A DNA stretch of 12,255 nt from Paracoccaceae bacterium (GCA_003512825.1 DOOI01000196.1:17234-29488); one strand, 5' to 3'; shown: positions 1-6,615, counted from the stretch's first letter. Notes: a model not told the origin generated them from the sequence alone. Program-made: numbers and translations.

Positions 1-285
1 GCCAATATTTTCTTTGTCAAAGATGGCGAAGTGCATACGCCCAAGCCAGATTGCTTCTTGAATGGCATCACACGTCAGACTGTGATCGGCATGTTGAAAG
101 AGCGCAATATCACTGTTCATGAGCGTCACATCATGCCTGAAGAATTGGCTGATTTTGAGCAATGCTGGCTCACTGGGACGGCGGCGGAAGTGACGCCAGT
201 CGGACAAATCGGCGAGTTCACGTTTGAAGTGGGCGCGCTGACGCGAGACATTTCGGAGAGCTACGAAAAGCTCGTGCGCGCCTGA
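1..285 (+). CDS. ilvE: Branched-chain amino-acid aminotransferase, C-terminal part (5' end outside window)
   Basis: The reading frame is open from base 1 and ends at TGA 283-285, giving the last 94 residues of a PLP-dependent fold-type IV aminotransferase. It would catalyse the reversible last transamination step in leucine, isoleucine and valine synthesis, with glutamate/2-oxoglutarate as partner, in the cytoplasm. Seen in sequence: the 'CFLNGITRQTVI' block followed by an ERHI.PEEL segment and 'WLTGTAAEVTPV', both characteristic of the BCAT family, then a short C-terminal helix ending LVRA. An internal GTG at 31 is not a start: the frame continues upstream with family-like sequence. D-amino-acid transaminase and aminodeoxychorismate lyase share the fold, but the TGTAAEVTPV block favours IlvE. 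The N-terminal half with the catalytic lysine is not visible. Confidence 0.88.
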   Translation, partial: ANIFFVKDGEVHTPKPDCFLNGITRQTVIGMLKERNITVHERHIMPEELADFEQCWLTGTAAEVTPVGQIGEFTFEVGALTRDISESYEKLVRA

Positions 286-311
286 GCGTAGCCAATAAGA
301 CCTGCGGGTTT

Positions 312-340
312 GGGCGAGGGCAACCTCGCCCATTTTCGTT
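312..340 (+). terminator. Rho-independent terminator after ilvE
   Basis: An 8-bp perfect stem (GGGCGAGG 312-319 with CCTCGCCC 324-331) closes on a GCAA tetraloop and is followed by ATTTTCGTT. It lies 27 bases past the ilvE stop and directly abuts the stop codon of the opposing gene at 341. The T-rich side is on the plus strand, so it mainly serves ilvE. Confidence 0.75.
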
Positions 341-1195
341 CTAGCGCGATGTTTCGGTTGCTAAAATTTGTGCCAAACCCTCTCGATAGCTGGGATAGAG
401 AAGGTCAATGCCGAGTTCGGCTTTGATGCGATCGTTCCGAACGCGTTTTGATTCAGCGTAAAAGCTGCGCGCCATTGGGGAGAGGTCGGCATCCTCAAAA
501 CGAGTTTCAGGTGGCGGGGGCAGCCCCAGTAAATGGGCGGCATGAGAGAGCACGTCTTGCGGCGGTGCTGGGTCATCGTCGCAGAGATTATAGATTGCGC
601 CGGGGTTCGGTTGGGCGAGGGATGCGGCGAGGATTTGGGCGATATCCGCGACATGGATGCGCGAGAAAACCTGACCCTCTTTTATAATCAGTTGAGCGGT
701 GTCGTTGCGGACCTTTTCAAAGGGGCCGCGACCGGGGCCGTAGATTCCGGCAAGGCGAAAGATGTGCAGCGGCAGGCCTTGATGTGCTTGCCATGCTGCC
801 TCAGCGGTCACGCGTGCACGACCACGGGCCGTGCTAGGGGTGAGAGCGGTGGTTTCATCGACCCATCCGCCTTGGTGATCGCCGTAAACGCCTGTTGTCG
901 AGAGGTAACCGACCCAGACCAACGGCGCAGTGGCGATGGCGTGGGCATAGTGGCGCAGCACTGGGTCGCCCTCGGCATCGGGTGCGACGGATGTGAGCAG
1001 GTGGCTCGCGGTGGCAAGGGCTGGGGCCACGTCTGGGCCGCCCCAGAGGAGCGGGGTGATTCCCTCGGCACGAAGGCGCTCTGCGGTTTCTTCGTTGCGC
1101 GTTGTTCCTGAAATGCGCCAACCCAAGGGCAAGAGCCGCCGCGCCAGTGCTTGGGCGGAATAACCGTGACCGAAAGAAATCAAATGTTTGTCCAT
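341..1195 (-). CDS. Atypical short-chain dehydrogenase / NAD(P)-dependent epimerase-like protein (YeeZ-like)
   Basis: A 284-residue protein with a Rossmann fold. The N-terminal glycine motif reads GHGYSAQALA (residues 9-18, form GxGxxA). A central 'YLSTTGVYG' strand (about 98-106) and an 'RLAGIYGPGRGPFEKV' segment are typical of extended SDR/epimerase relatives; 'RIHVADIAQIL' and 'YNLCDDDPAPP' also match that group. The usual catalytic YxxxK is not visible where expected; that place reads GRARVTAEAAW. This fits atypical SDR families such as YeeZ, whose substrates are poorly known, so I assign no reaction. The start is ATG at 1193-1195; no strong ribosome binding site precedes it. It is transcribed divergently from the paa operon and converges on ilvE. 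No functional link to either neighbour is evident. Confidence 0.85.
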   Translation of the reverse strand: MDKHLISFGHGYSAQALARRLLPLGWRISGTTRNEETAERLRAEGITPLLWGGPDVAPALATASHLLTSVAPDAEGDPVLRHYAHAIATAPLVWVGYLSTTGVYGDHQGGWVDETTALTPSTARGRARVTAEAAWQAHQGLPLHIFRLAGIYGPGRGPFEKVRNDTAQLIIKEGQVFSRIHVADIAQILAASLAQPNPGAIYNLCDDDPAPPQDVLSHAAHLLGLPPPPETRFEDADLSPMARSFYAESKRVRNDRIKAELGIDLLYPSYREGLAQILATETSR

Positions 1196-1230
1196 GGTCC
1201 ATCATCGCATGGGATTTGATGCGCTGGAAG

Positions 1231-1268
1231 TGTTACAAAAAACACTTTGAGATTTTCGTTTCGTAACA
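1231..1268. promoter_or_regulatory. Wide inverted repeat flanking the paa -35 box
   Basis: TGTTACAAAA (1231-1240) and the reverse complement of 1259-1268 (TGTTACGAAA) agree in 9 of 10 bases, in inverted orientation with 18 bp between them. The left half lies upstream of the -35 box; the right half ends at the -10 box and overlaps the palindrome at 1265-1279. It may be a second binding site for the same regulator. Chance origin in this A/T-rich stretch is possible. Confidence 0.35.
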
Positions 1269-1274
1269 TATAAT
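1247..1274 (+). promoter_or_regulatory. Sigma-70 type promoter of the paa operon
   Basis: TTGAGA (1247-1252, five of six bases of the -35 consensus) is separated by 16 bp from a perfect TATAAT (1269-1274). The predicted transcription start is about 1280-1283, giving a leader of roughly 22-25 bases before the paaA ATG at 1305. The position excludes the upstream in-frame ATG at 1275 as the start, since it would overlap the -10 box edge. Confidence 0.7.
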
Positions 1275-1279
1275 ATGTT
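1265..1279. promoter_or_regulatory. Palindromic operator candidate over the paa -10 box
   Basis: AACATAT-A-ATATGTT is a perfect inverted repeat of 7 bp with a single central base, covering the whole -10 box. Its position is that of a repressor site. In other bacteria paa genes are repressed by PaaX (GntR-like) or PaaR (TetR-like) and induced by phenylacetyl-CoA; which family acts here is not shown, and the regulator gene is not in the window. Confidence 0.5.
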
Positions 1280-1304
1280 CAGCGAATGGGAGGAGACACC
1301 CGCA

Positions 1305-2288
1305 ATGTATTCTCAGGGATTGATCGGCGCCGATGGGCGCACTACCGAATCCGAAGAATTTCTCGCCCGGTTTCAGGCGCGGATTGATGCAGAAGAAAAG
1401 ATTGAGCCCAATGATGCGATGCCGGAGGGCTATCGCCGCACATTGGTGCGCCAGATCGGTCAGCACGCGCATTCTGAAATTGTAGGGATGCTTCCTGAAG
1501 GCAATTGGATCACGCGCGCGCCATCGCTGCGCCGTAAGGCTGCGTTGCTGGCAAAAGTACAAGATGAGGGTGGCCATGGGCTTTACCTGTACTGCGCGGC
1601 AGAGACACTGGGCGTGAGCCGCGAGGAGATGACCGAAGAGTTGCTGTCGGGCAAAGCGAAGTATTCCTCCATCTTCAATTACCCCACGCTGTCTTGGGCT
1701 GACATGGGCATTATCGGCTGGTTGGTAGATGGCGCGGCGATCATGAACCAGATTCCGCTGTGCCGTTGTTCCTATGGGCCCTATGCCCGCGCCATGATCC
1801 GCGTTTGTAAGGAGGAATCCTTTCACCAACGTCAAGGCTACGAACTGTGCATGTCGCTGGCCTTTGGCACGCCTGAGCAGAAGGCGATGGTCCAGGATGC
1901 GTTGAACCGCTGGTGGTGGCCGTCAATCATGATGTTCGGCCCCCATGATGCGGATAGTCAAAATTCGGATCAGTCGATGGCGTGGAAGATCAAGCGGTTT
2001 TCCAATGACGAGCTGCGCCAGAAGTTTATCGATGCCACGGTGCCGCAAGCGGAATATCTTGGCCTGACATTGCCTGACCCCGACCTGAAATGGAACGAGG
2101 CGAAAGGCGGTTATGATCATGGCCCAATTGACTGGTCCGAGTTTTGGCGCGTCGTGAAAGGCCAAGGCCCGATGGCCCGCGACCGGATCAAGGCACGCAA
2201 AAAGGCGTGGGATGAGGGTGCGTGGGTGCGCGAGGCTGCATTGGCGCATGCTGAGAAGCGTCAAGCGCGCAAGATGGCCGCCGAATAG
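1305..2288 (+). CDS. paaA: Phenylacetyl-CoA 1,2-epoxidase, catalytic subunit PaaA
   Basis: The 327-residue catalytic subunit of the PaaABCE complex, which uses O2 and NADPH-derived electrons to form the ring 1,2-epoxide of phenylacetyl-CoA in the cytoplasm. The fold is a ferritin-like helical bundle with a non-haem diiron centre. Likely ligands are seen: E58 ([10 protein letters not shown]), E88 and H91 (DEGGH), probably D142, and E171 and H174 (EESFH). The spacing matches that of the E. coli enzyme shifted by about 19 residues, from memory. The N-terminus is a little longer than in E. coli PaaA (about 309 residues). I chose ATG 1305 because GGGAGGAG (1288-1295) sits 9 bases upstream; the in-frame ATG at 1275 lies at the promoter. 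It is the first gene of the operon, 60 bases before paaB. Confidence 0.97.
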   Translation: MYSQGLIGADGRTTESEEFLARFQARIDAEEKIEPNDAMPEGYRRTLVRQIGQHAHSEIVGMLPEGNWITRAPSLRRKAALLAKVQDEGGHGLYLYCAAETLGVSREEMTEELLSGKAKYSSIFNYPTLSWADMGIIGWLVDGAAIMNQIPLCRCSYGPYARAMIRVCKEESFHQRQGYELCMSLAFGTPEQKAMVQDALNRWWWPSIMMFGPHDADSQNSDQSMAWKIKRFSNDELRQKFIDATVPQAEYLGLTLPDPDLKWNEAKGGYDHGPIDWSEFWRVVKGQGPMARDRIKARKKAWDEGAWVREAALAHAEKRQARKMAAE

Positions 2289-2306
2289 TCACAAGCAACA
2301 ATCATG

Positions 2307-2318
2307 AGCCTTCGGGCT
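2307..2318 (+). other. UUCG-tetraloop stem-loop between paaA and paaB
   Basis: AGCC-TTCG-GGCT would fold in the mRNA as a 4-bp stem capped by the very stable C(UUCG)G tetraloop, in the 60-base gap 18 bases past the paaA stop. There is no T-tract, so it is not a terminator. It could mark an RNA stability or processing point that sets subunit ratios; this is inference. Confidence 0.4.
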
Positions 2319-2348
2319 GAAGAGATCAGCGTTTGAGGAGGGTTGGCA

Positions 2349-2633
2349 ATGGTCCAGACCACACCGCTTTGGGAAGTTTTCATACGGCCACGCAATGGCT
2401 TGGCGCATAAGCACGCGGGCTCGATCCACGCAGCTGACGAGGTGCTGGCGCTGCAAGCGGCGCGCGATGTTTACACGCGTCGGGGTGAGGGCACGTCGAT
2501 CTGGGTTGTTCGTTCGGCGGATATCGTCGCGTCGGACCCTGATCAAGCAGCGGAAAATTTCGAACCGACGGCAGACAAAATCTACCGTCACCCAACCTTC
2601 TATGACATCCCCGATGATGTGGGGCATATGTGA
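2349..2633 (+). CDS. paaB: Phenylacetyl-CoA 1,2-epoxidase subunit PaaB
   Basis: A 94-residue small subunit of the epoxidase, close to the usual length of about 95. In the known complex PaaB is non-catalytic and bridges PaaAC heterodimers. Family sequence is clear throughout: 'PLWEVFIRPRNGLAHKHAGS' at the N-terminus, 'ALQAARDVYTRRGEGTSIWVV' in the middle and a 'YRHPTFYDIPDDVGHM' C-terminus. The start is ATG 2349 with GAGGAGGG (2335-2342) 6 bases upstream; a TTG two codons earlier (2343) would be too close to that site. The stop TGA 2631-2633 shares one base with the paaC ATG, so translation of the two is probably coupled. Confidence 0.97.
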   Translation: MVQTTPLWEVFIRPRNGLAHKHAGSIHAADEVLALQAARDVYTRRGEGTSIWVVRSADIVASDPDQAAENFEPTADKIYRHPTFYDIPDDVGHM

Positions 2634-3379
2634 TGGCTGTTTGGGAAGCGCTTTTGGAATTGGCGGATGACCATCTGGTTTTGGGTCACCGCCTGAGCGA
2701 GTGGTGCGGACATGCGCCGATGCTGGAGGAAGATCTGGCGCTGCCGAACATGGCGCTTGATCTGATCGGCTCGGCGCGGACGCTCTATGATCTGGCCGGG
2801 ACGCTGGAAGGCAAGGGGCGTGACGAAGATGCGCTGGCCTATTTCCGGGGCGAGCGGGATTATCGCAATTGCCTGCTCGTAGAGCGCCCGAATGAGGATT
2901 TTGCCCATACGGTTCTGCGCCAACTCTATTTCGCGGCGTTCATGAAGCCCTATTGGGACCGCGCCATGACATCTACCAACGCCGTGGTGCAAGGCGTCGC
3001 GGGCAAAGCGGGAAAAGAGATGGCCTATCACATCCGTCATGCGGGGGAGTGGGTTATTCGGCTTGGTGATGGCACAGAGGAAAGTGCGCGTCGCATGGCG
3101 GATGCCGTGGAGGCGCTGTCGATTTATGTCGATGAGCTGTTCGACTCTTCCGATGCGGCGCAAGACGCAGAAAAGGCGGGCGTCTTGCCTGTGCGCGCAG
3201 AGATGCGCGAGGCGTTTGATGCGGTGATTGCGGACGTGTTTTCGCAAGCTTTGCTGACCCAGCCAGACGTGGCTTATGGGCAGCGTGGGGGGCGAACTGG
3301 CCAGCATGGCGAAGGGCTCGGCCACCTCTTGGCTGAGATGCAATCGCTCCATCGAGCCCATCCGGGAGCGACTTGGTGA
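2633..3379 (+). CDS. paaC: Phenylacetyl-CoA 1,2-epoxidase structural subunit PaaC
   Basis: A 248-residue protein, the same length as E. coli PaaC. It is a ferritin-like paralogue of PaaA that pairs with it and lacks a working diiron site in the known complex. The diagnostic N-terminal block 'LGHRLSEWCGHAPMLEEDLAL' is present, followed by 'NMALDLIGSARTLYDLAG' and 'FRNCLLVERPNEDFAHTVLRQLYFAAF'-like sequence (here with YRNC). The start at ATG 2633 overlaps the paaB stop by one base; GGGG (2621-2624) is a weak ribosome site, in keeping with translational coupling. A GTG at 2630 is in frame but less well placed. The 3' end overlaps the paaD start by 4 bases. Confidence 0.97.
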   Translation: MAVWEALLELADDHLVLGHRLSEWCGHAPMLEEDLALPNMALDLIGSARTLYDLAGTLEGKGRDEDALAYFRGERDYRNCLLVERPNEDFAHTVLRQLYFAAFMKPYWDRAMTSTNAVVQGVAGKAGKEMAYHIRHAGEWVIRLGDGTEESARRMADAVEALSIYVDELFDSSDAAQDAEKAGVLPVRAEMREAFDAVIADVFSQALLTQPDVAYGQRGGRTGQHGEGLGHLLAEMQSLHRAHPGATW

Positions 3380-3864
3380 ACCTGAGCGGAGAAAGCGACG
3401 CAGGCGCGGCTTGGGCTGCGGCAGCGGCGGTGCCTGATCCGGAAGTCCCCTGCGTGAGCGTGGCGGAATTGGGCATTCTGCGCTGGGTGCGCTTGGAAGA
3501 AGGCGTGGCGGTGGCGGGAGTAACGCCTACCTATTCCGGGTGCCCTGCAACGCTTGCCATTGAATTCGCCGTCGAGGCGGCGCTGCGCGAGGCGGGATTT
3601 GAGGCGCGGATCGAGCGGCTTTTGTCGCCCGCGTGGACCACGGATTGGATCACCGAGGAAGGGCGCGAAAAGCTCAAGGCTTATGGCATCGCTCCCCCTG
3701 TCAACGGCGGCAAAGCCACGCTTTTCGTCTCGGTCTCCGTGGCTTGCCCGCGCTGCGACAGCTTGGAAACCGAACGCTTGAGCGAATTCGGCTCGACCGC
3801 CTGCAAGGCACAATATCGCTGTATCTCCTGCCGCGAACCTTTCGACTATTTCAAATGTATCTGA
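3376..3864 (+). CDS. paaD: PaaD, MIP18/DUF59-family accessory protein of the phenylacetyl-CoA epoxidase
   Basis: A 162-residue protein, near the family length of about 165. The N-terminal MIP18/DUF59 domain shows 'DPEVPCVSVAELGIL' (residues 21-35) and 'TPTYSGCPA' (50-58). The C-terminal cysteine-rich tail shows CPRC (C124, C127), C143, CxxC (C149, C152) and C161, a likely metal- or cluster-binding module. PaaD is not part of the purified catalytic core. Its family suggests a role in iron-sulfur assembly, probably for PaaE; this is inference from homologues. I chose GTG 3376, which overlaps the paaC stop as GTGA, with GGGAG (3364-3368) 7 bases upstream; TTG 3373 is an alternative. paaE follows 10 bases later. 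Confidence 0.94.
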   Translation: MNLSGESDAGAAWAAAAAVPDPEVPCVSVAELGILRWVRLEEGVAVAGVTPTYSGCPATLAIEFAVEAALREAGFEARIERLLSPAWTTDWITEEGREKLKAYGIAPPVNGGKATLFVSVSVACPRCDSLETERLSEFGSTACKAQYRCISCREPFDYFKCI

Positions 3865-3874
3865 GGGCACGACC

Positions 3875-4912
3875 ATGTTCCATGATCTGACAATCCGCAC
3901 TGTGCGACAGGAAACGGCCGAGGCAGTGGCGATCAGCTTTGACGCCGCTGACGGGTTTGATTGGCGTCCGGGGCAATATCTGACGTTGCGGGCCATGGTG
4001 GATGGGGTGGATCTGCGGCGGAGCTATTCGATTGCCTCGCTGCCGGGTGAAGCCTTGACTGTGGGCGTGAAACAGGTTCCAGACGGCGCGTTCTCGACCT
4101 TTGCTCAAGCGCTTGAGGCAGGGGCGAAAATAGCCGTGATGGCCCCAGAAGGGCGGTTCGTCTGGAAAGGTGAGCAAAACATTGTGCTCGTTGCCGCAGG
4201 CTCTGGTGTAACGCCGATGATCTCGATTGCCGGCGCTGCCCTCGCAAGCGGTGCAACCGTGACGCTGGTCTATGGCAACCGCTCGACGGCGACGATCATG
4301 TTTCGCGCGGCCCTCGATATGCTAAAAGATCGCTATATGGAGCGCTTCACCCTGATCCATGTTCTGAGCCGCGAAACGCAGGATGTCGCCCTTCTGAACG
4401 GTCGCGTGACGGGTGAAAAAATCGCCCGTTTGGCGCAATCGGGTGCGGTTGATCTTGATGGGGCGGAGGCGGTCTTTCTCTGTGGTCCCGGCGAGATGAT
4501 CGACAATGTCACAGCGATGCTAAAAGACCATGGGATGCCAAAGGAGCGCGTCCATTTCGAACGGTTCTTCACCGAAGGTGACACCCCGCGCGCGCCCCGT
4601 TCGGACGCTGCCGCAAAAGCAGCAGAAGCAGGCGTCACTGTGGAAGTGGTGCTGGATGGTGTGCGGCGCAGCTTCATCGTGGAAGAAAACGATGATACCG
4701 TCTTGGATGCCGCTGAACGTCAGGGCTTGGAACTCCCCTATTCCTGTCGTGGGGGTATGTGCTGCACGTGCCGATGCAAGGTGGACGAAGGCAGCGCCGA
4801 AATGGCCGTGAACTACTCGCTGGAAGACTGGGAGACCAAGGCCGGCTTCACCCTCGCCTGCCAAGCTCGCCCGACATCTGAACGACTGGTGCTGGATTTC
4901 GACGCAGCATAA
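3875..4912 (+). CDS. paaE: Phenylacetyl-CoA epoxidase reductase subunit PaaE
   Basis: A 345-residue electron-transfer subunit that passes electrons from NADPH through FAD and a 2Fe-2S cluster to the PaaA diiron centre. Domain order is visible. An FNR-type FAD domain has 'RPGQY' (31-35) and the RxYS motif at 49-52 (RSYSIAS). A nicotinamide domain has 'AAGSGVTPM' (107-115) and 'CGPGEM' (203-208). A C-terminal plant-type ferredoxin domain has C291-x4-C296-x2-C299 and C329. Extra cysteines (C297, C301) lie inside the cluster loop. The start is ATG 3875 with a modest GAGGG (3863-3867) upstream; no better start is near. It lies 10 bases after paaD and 15 bases before the methyltransferase gene. Confidence 0.97.
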   Translation: MFHDLTIRTVRQETAEAVAISFDAADGFDWRPGQYLTLRAMVDGVDLRRSYSIASLPGEALTVGVKQVPDGAFSTFAQALEAGAKIAVMAPEGRFVWKGEQNIVLVAAGSGVTPMISIAGAALASGATVTLVYGNRSTATIMFRAALDMLKDRYMERFTLIHVLSRETQDVALLNGRVTGEKIARLAQSGAVDLDGAEAVFLCGPGEMIDNVTAMLKDHGMPKERVHFERFFTEGDTPRAPRSDAAAKAAEAGVTVEVVLDGVRRSFIVEENDDTVLDAAERQGLELPYSCRGGMCCTCRCKVDEGSAEMAVNYSLEDWETKAGFTLACQARPTSERLVLDFDAA

Positions 4913-4927
4913 AGGCATGATCGCAGT

Positions 4928-5545
4928 ATGGCGATTGACCTAAAAGATGCTTATGGCTTGAAAACACCGGAAGATTCCCGGCGCCTATATGCGACTTGGG
5001 CGGCGAGCTATGACAGCGGCTTCGCTCAGGCCATGGCTTATCGCTTGCCCGAAGCCGTCGCTGCCGCCGCCGCTCGTTGGCATATGACAGGGCCGATCCT
5101 CGATGTCGGCGCGGGGACTGGCCTTGTTGGACTGGCGCTCAAATCTTATGGGCTTGGTCCGATTGACGGCACGGATATCGCTCCGGAAATGCTGGAAAAA
5201 GCTGCCCAAAAATCTTGCTACGCCGCATTTTTCCAAGGCGACATCCTCGCGGGGCTCGCGTGTAAATCACAAACATATCAGGGCATTACCAGTTCCGGCA
5301 CCTTCACCACGGGTCATGTCGGCCCCGAGGCTCTGCCGGAAATCGTTCGACTTTTGTGTCCGGGTGGTCTTGCGGTCTTGTCGGTTTCGCGCGCGCATTG
5401 GCACGGTTCAAATTTTCCGCGTCATATCGATACCTTACCGGGGATCACGGCGCGGGCGGTGGACGAGGTCTCGATCTATGGCGATGGGGCTGTGGGCGAT
5501 CGCGCAGCCGATACCGCCTATCTTTTGCGCTTCCGCCGCCGCTAA
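4928..5545 (+). CDS. Class I SAM-dependent methyltransferase, last gene of the paa operon
   Basis: A 205-residue Rossmann-fold methyltransferase. Motif I reads ILDVGAGTGLVG (57-68), the acidic loop after beta-2 reads DGTDIAPEML (80-89), 'GDILAGL' follows (104-110), and 'LLCPGGLAVLSV' (142-153) is the usual post-motif strand. The N-terminal 'YATWAASYDSGF' and the middle 'GTFTTGHVGPEAL' resemble the METTL27/WBSCR27-like and related small-molecule methyltransferases. The acceptor cannot be read from the sequence. The gene starts 15 bases after paaE, with AAAGG (4911-4915) at a rather long 12-base spacing, and no promoter or terminator is visible between them, so it is probably cotranscribed with paaABCDE. 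It is not a known subunit of the epoxidase or of the phenylacetate pathway. Confidence 0.88.
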   Translation: MAIDLKDAYGLKTPEDSRRLYATWAASYDSGFAQAMAYRLPEAVAAAAARWHMTGPILDVGAGTGLVGLALKSYGLGPIDGTDIAPEMLEKAAQKSCYAAFFQGDILAGLACKSQTYQGITSSGTFTTGHVGPEALPEIVRLLCPGGLAVLSVSRAHWHGSNFPRHIDTLPGITARAVDEVSIYGDGAVGDRAADTAYLLRFRRR

Positions 5546-5625
5546 ACCCCACCGCACCATCGGGTTAACGCCACGATGCGCTGCAAAAATCACGTCTGTT
5601 TTGCGTATGGCGCGCGTCTGGTTTG

Positions 5626-5672
5626 CGTCATGACGAAGAAATTAACGCGCCACCCTTAATGGACTGCGCAGT
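5626..5672. repeat. Two perfect 10-bp palindromes in the methyltransferase-serB gap
   Basis: CGTCATGACG (5626-5635) and ACTGCGCAGT (5663-5672) are both perfectly self-complementary. The same gap also repeats TGCAAAAAT directly (5582-5590 and 5684-5692) and TTAACGC twice. No promoter or gene can be supported here. The elements may be short binding sites or chance. Confidence 0.3.
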
Positions 5673-5683
5673 TGCGGTCTCAT

Positions 5684-5726
5684 TGCAAAAATATCCTCGG
5701 GGGGTTTGGGGGGCAGACAGCCCCCC
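5684..5726. repeat. G/C-tract hairpin repeat between the convergent methyltransferase and serB genes, possible terminator
   Basis: GGGGGGC (5708-5714) pairs with GCCCCCC (5720-5726) around AGACA, a 7-bp stem. A second G6 run lies just upstream, preceded by TGCAAAAATATCCTC. Read on the minus strand the stem ends 17 bases past the serB stop, but the T-rich part (TATTTTTG) follows only after about 13 bases, so it is an imperfect terminator there; on the plus strand no T-tract follows. I recall this ATATCCTCGGGGG plus hairpin layout recurring between convergent genes in Rhodobacterales genomes; that is from memory. Confidence 0.5.
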
Positions 5727-5742
5727 ATTGCCACGGCGCGGA

Positions 5743-6615
5743 TCAGGCGTGACGGAATTCCGCGCGAGCGTAGCCCTGCAAGAAGAGCAGAGCGGTGAGG
5801 TCACCATGGTTGATGCGGATGTCGCATTGCGCCTGCACGGAGGGCTTGGCGTGGAGCGCCACCCCGGTGCCGGCGCGACCGAGCATGCCGAGGTCATTGG
5901 CGCCGTCTCCGACAGCGATGACATCGCTTTCGTTTATCCCAAGTCGTGTGGTGATCCGTTCGAGGGCGTCCACCTTGGCCTGTTTGCCCAAGATCGGGCG
6001 GGCGACCTCGCCTGTGAGTTTGCCATTCTCTGTCAGCAAGATATTGGCATGGTTTTCGTCAAAGCCAAGGCGGAGGCCGATGGCGGAGGTGAAGGCGGTG
6101 AAACCGCCCGAGACAAGCGCGGCATGGCCACCTGTAGCGCGCATTGTTGCAAGCAGGGTTTCGCCGCCGGGCATGAGGGTGATGCGGGTGGCGAGCACTT
6201 TGGCGATTACGGTTTCGGGCAGGTCTTTCAAAAGACCGACGCGTTCGATCAGGGCGGCTTCAAAATCCAATTCGCCATTCATCGCGCGGGCGGTGATGGC
6301 TGCGACATGCGGGCCGACGCCAGCTTCGGCGGCCAATTCATCGATGCATTCCTGTTCGATCATGGTCGAGTCCATATCGGCGAGCAGCATTTTCTTTTGC
6401 CGCCCTGCCTCTGGCTGGATCACCAGATCAACCCCTTGGCGTTGCAGGTCTTCCCAGACATCCCAGCGATTATCGGGCATATGGGGCAGGCCAAATTCAG
6501 CGGCTTCGCCGCGCGACAGCCAAACCGCAGTTTCGCCACCCCACGCGTTGCGGAGTGCGTCGACAAGGGCGGTTTCGAGCCCTTCAGGACGGGCGATAAG
6601 GGTGGCTGTGAACAT
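5743..6615 (-). CDS. serB: Phosphoserine phosphatase
   Basis: A 290-residue enzyme that hydrolyses O-phospho-L-serine to L-serine, the last step of the phosphorylated serine pathway. All HAD-superfamily motifs are visible: motif I DMDST (D80 nucleophile, D82), motif II S169 in LVSGGF, motif III lysine in 'ILGKQAK' (211 or 214), and motif IV GDGANDLGML (237-246). 'MIEQECIDELA' (85-95) is the SerB cap signature. An N-terminal extension of about 70 residues, probably a diverged ACT-like domain, precedes the catalytic part. I chose the ATG at 6613-6615 because GGAGG (6621-6625) sits 5 bases upstream; a longer frame from a TTG at 6630 would include this site. It is divergent from serC, with 257 bases between them. 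Confidence 0.96.
   Translation of the reverse strand: MFTATLIARPEGLETALVDALRNAWGGETAVWLSRGEAAEFGLPHMPDNRWDVWEDLQRQGVDLVIQPEAGRQKKMLLADMDSTMIEQECIDELAAEAGVGPHVAAITARAMNGELDFEAALIERVGLLKDLPETVIAKVLATRITLMPGGETLLATMRATGGHAALVSGGFTAFTSAIGLRLGFDENHANILLTENGKLTGEVARPILGKQAKVDALERITTRLGINESDVIAVGDGANDLGMLGRAGTGVALHAKPSVQAQCDIRINHGDLTALLFLQGYARAEFRHA

Noticed and set aside
1275..1304. Upstream ATG giving a ten-residue longer PaaA
   Set aside because: It overlaps the operator and abuts the -10 box, so it is probably not in the transcript, and the strong ribosome site serves ATG 1305.
2600..3361. Minus-strand open frame opposite paaC
   Set aside because: Antisense shadow; paaC is clearly identified and translationally coupled to its neighbours.
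5693..5713. G-quadruplex in the double G6 run
   Set aside because: Only two G-runs are present, and the nearby C6 run makes a simple hairpin the better explanation.
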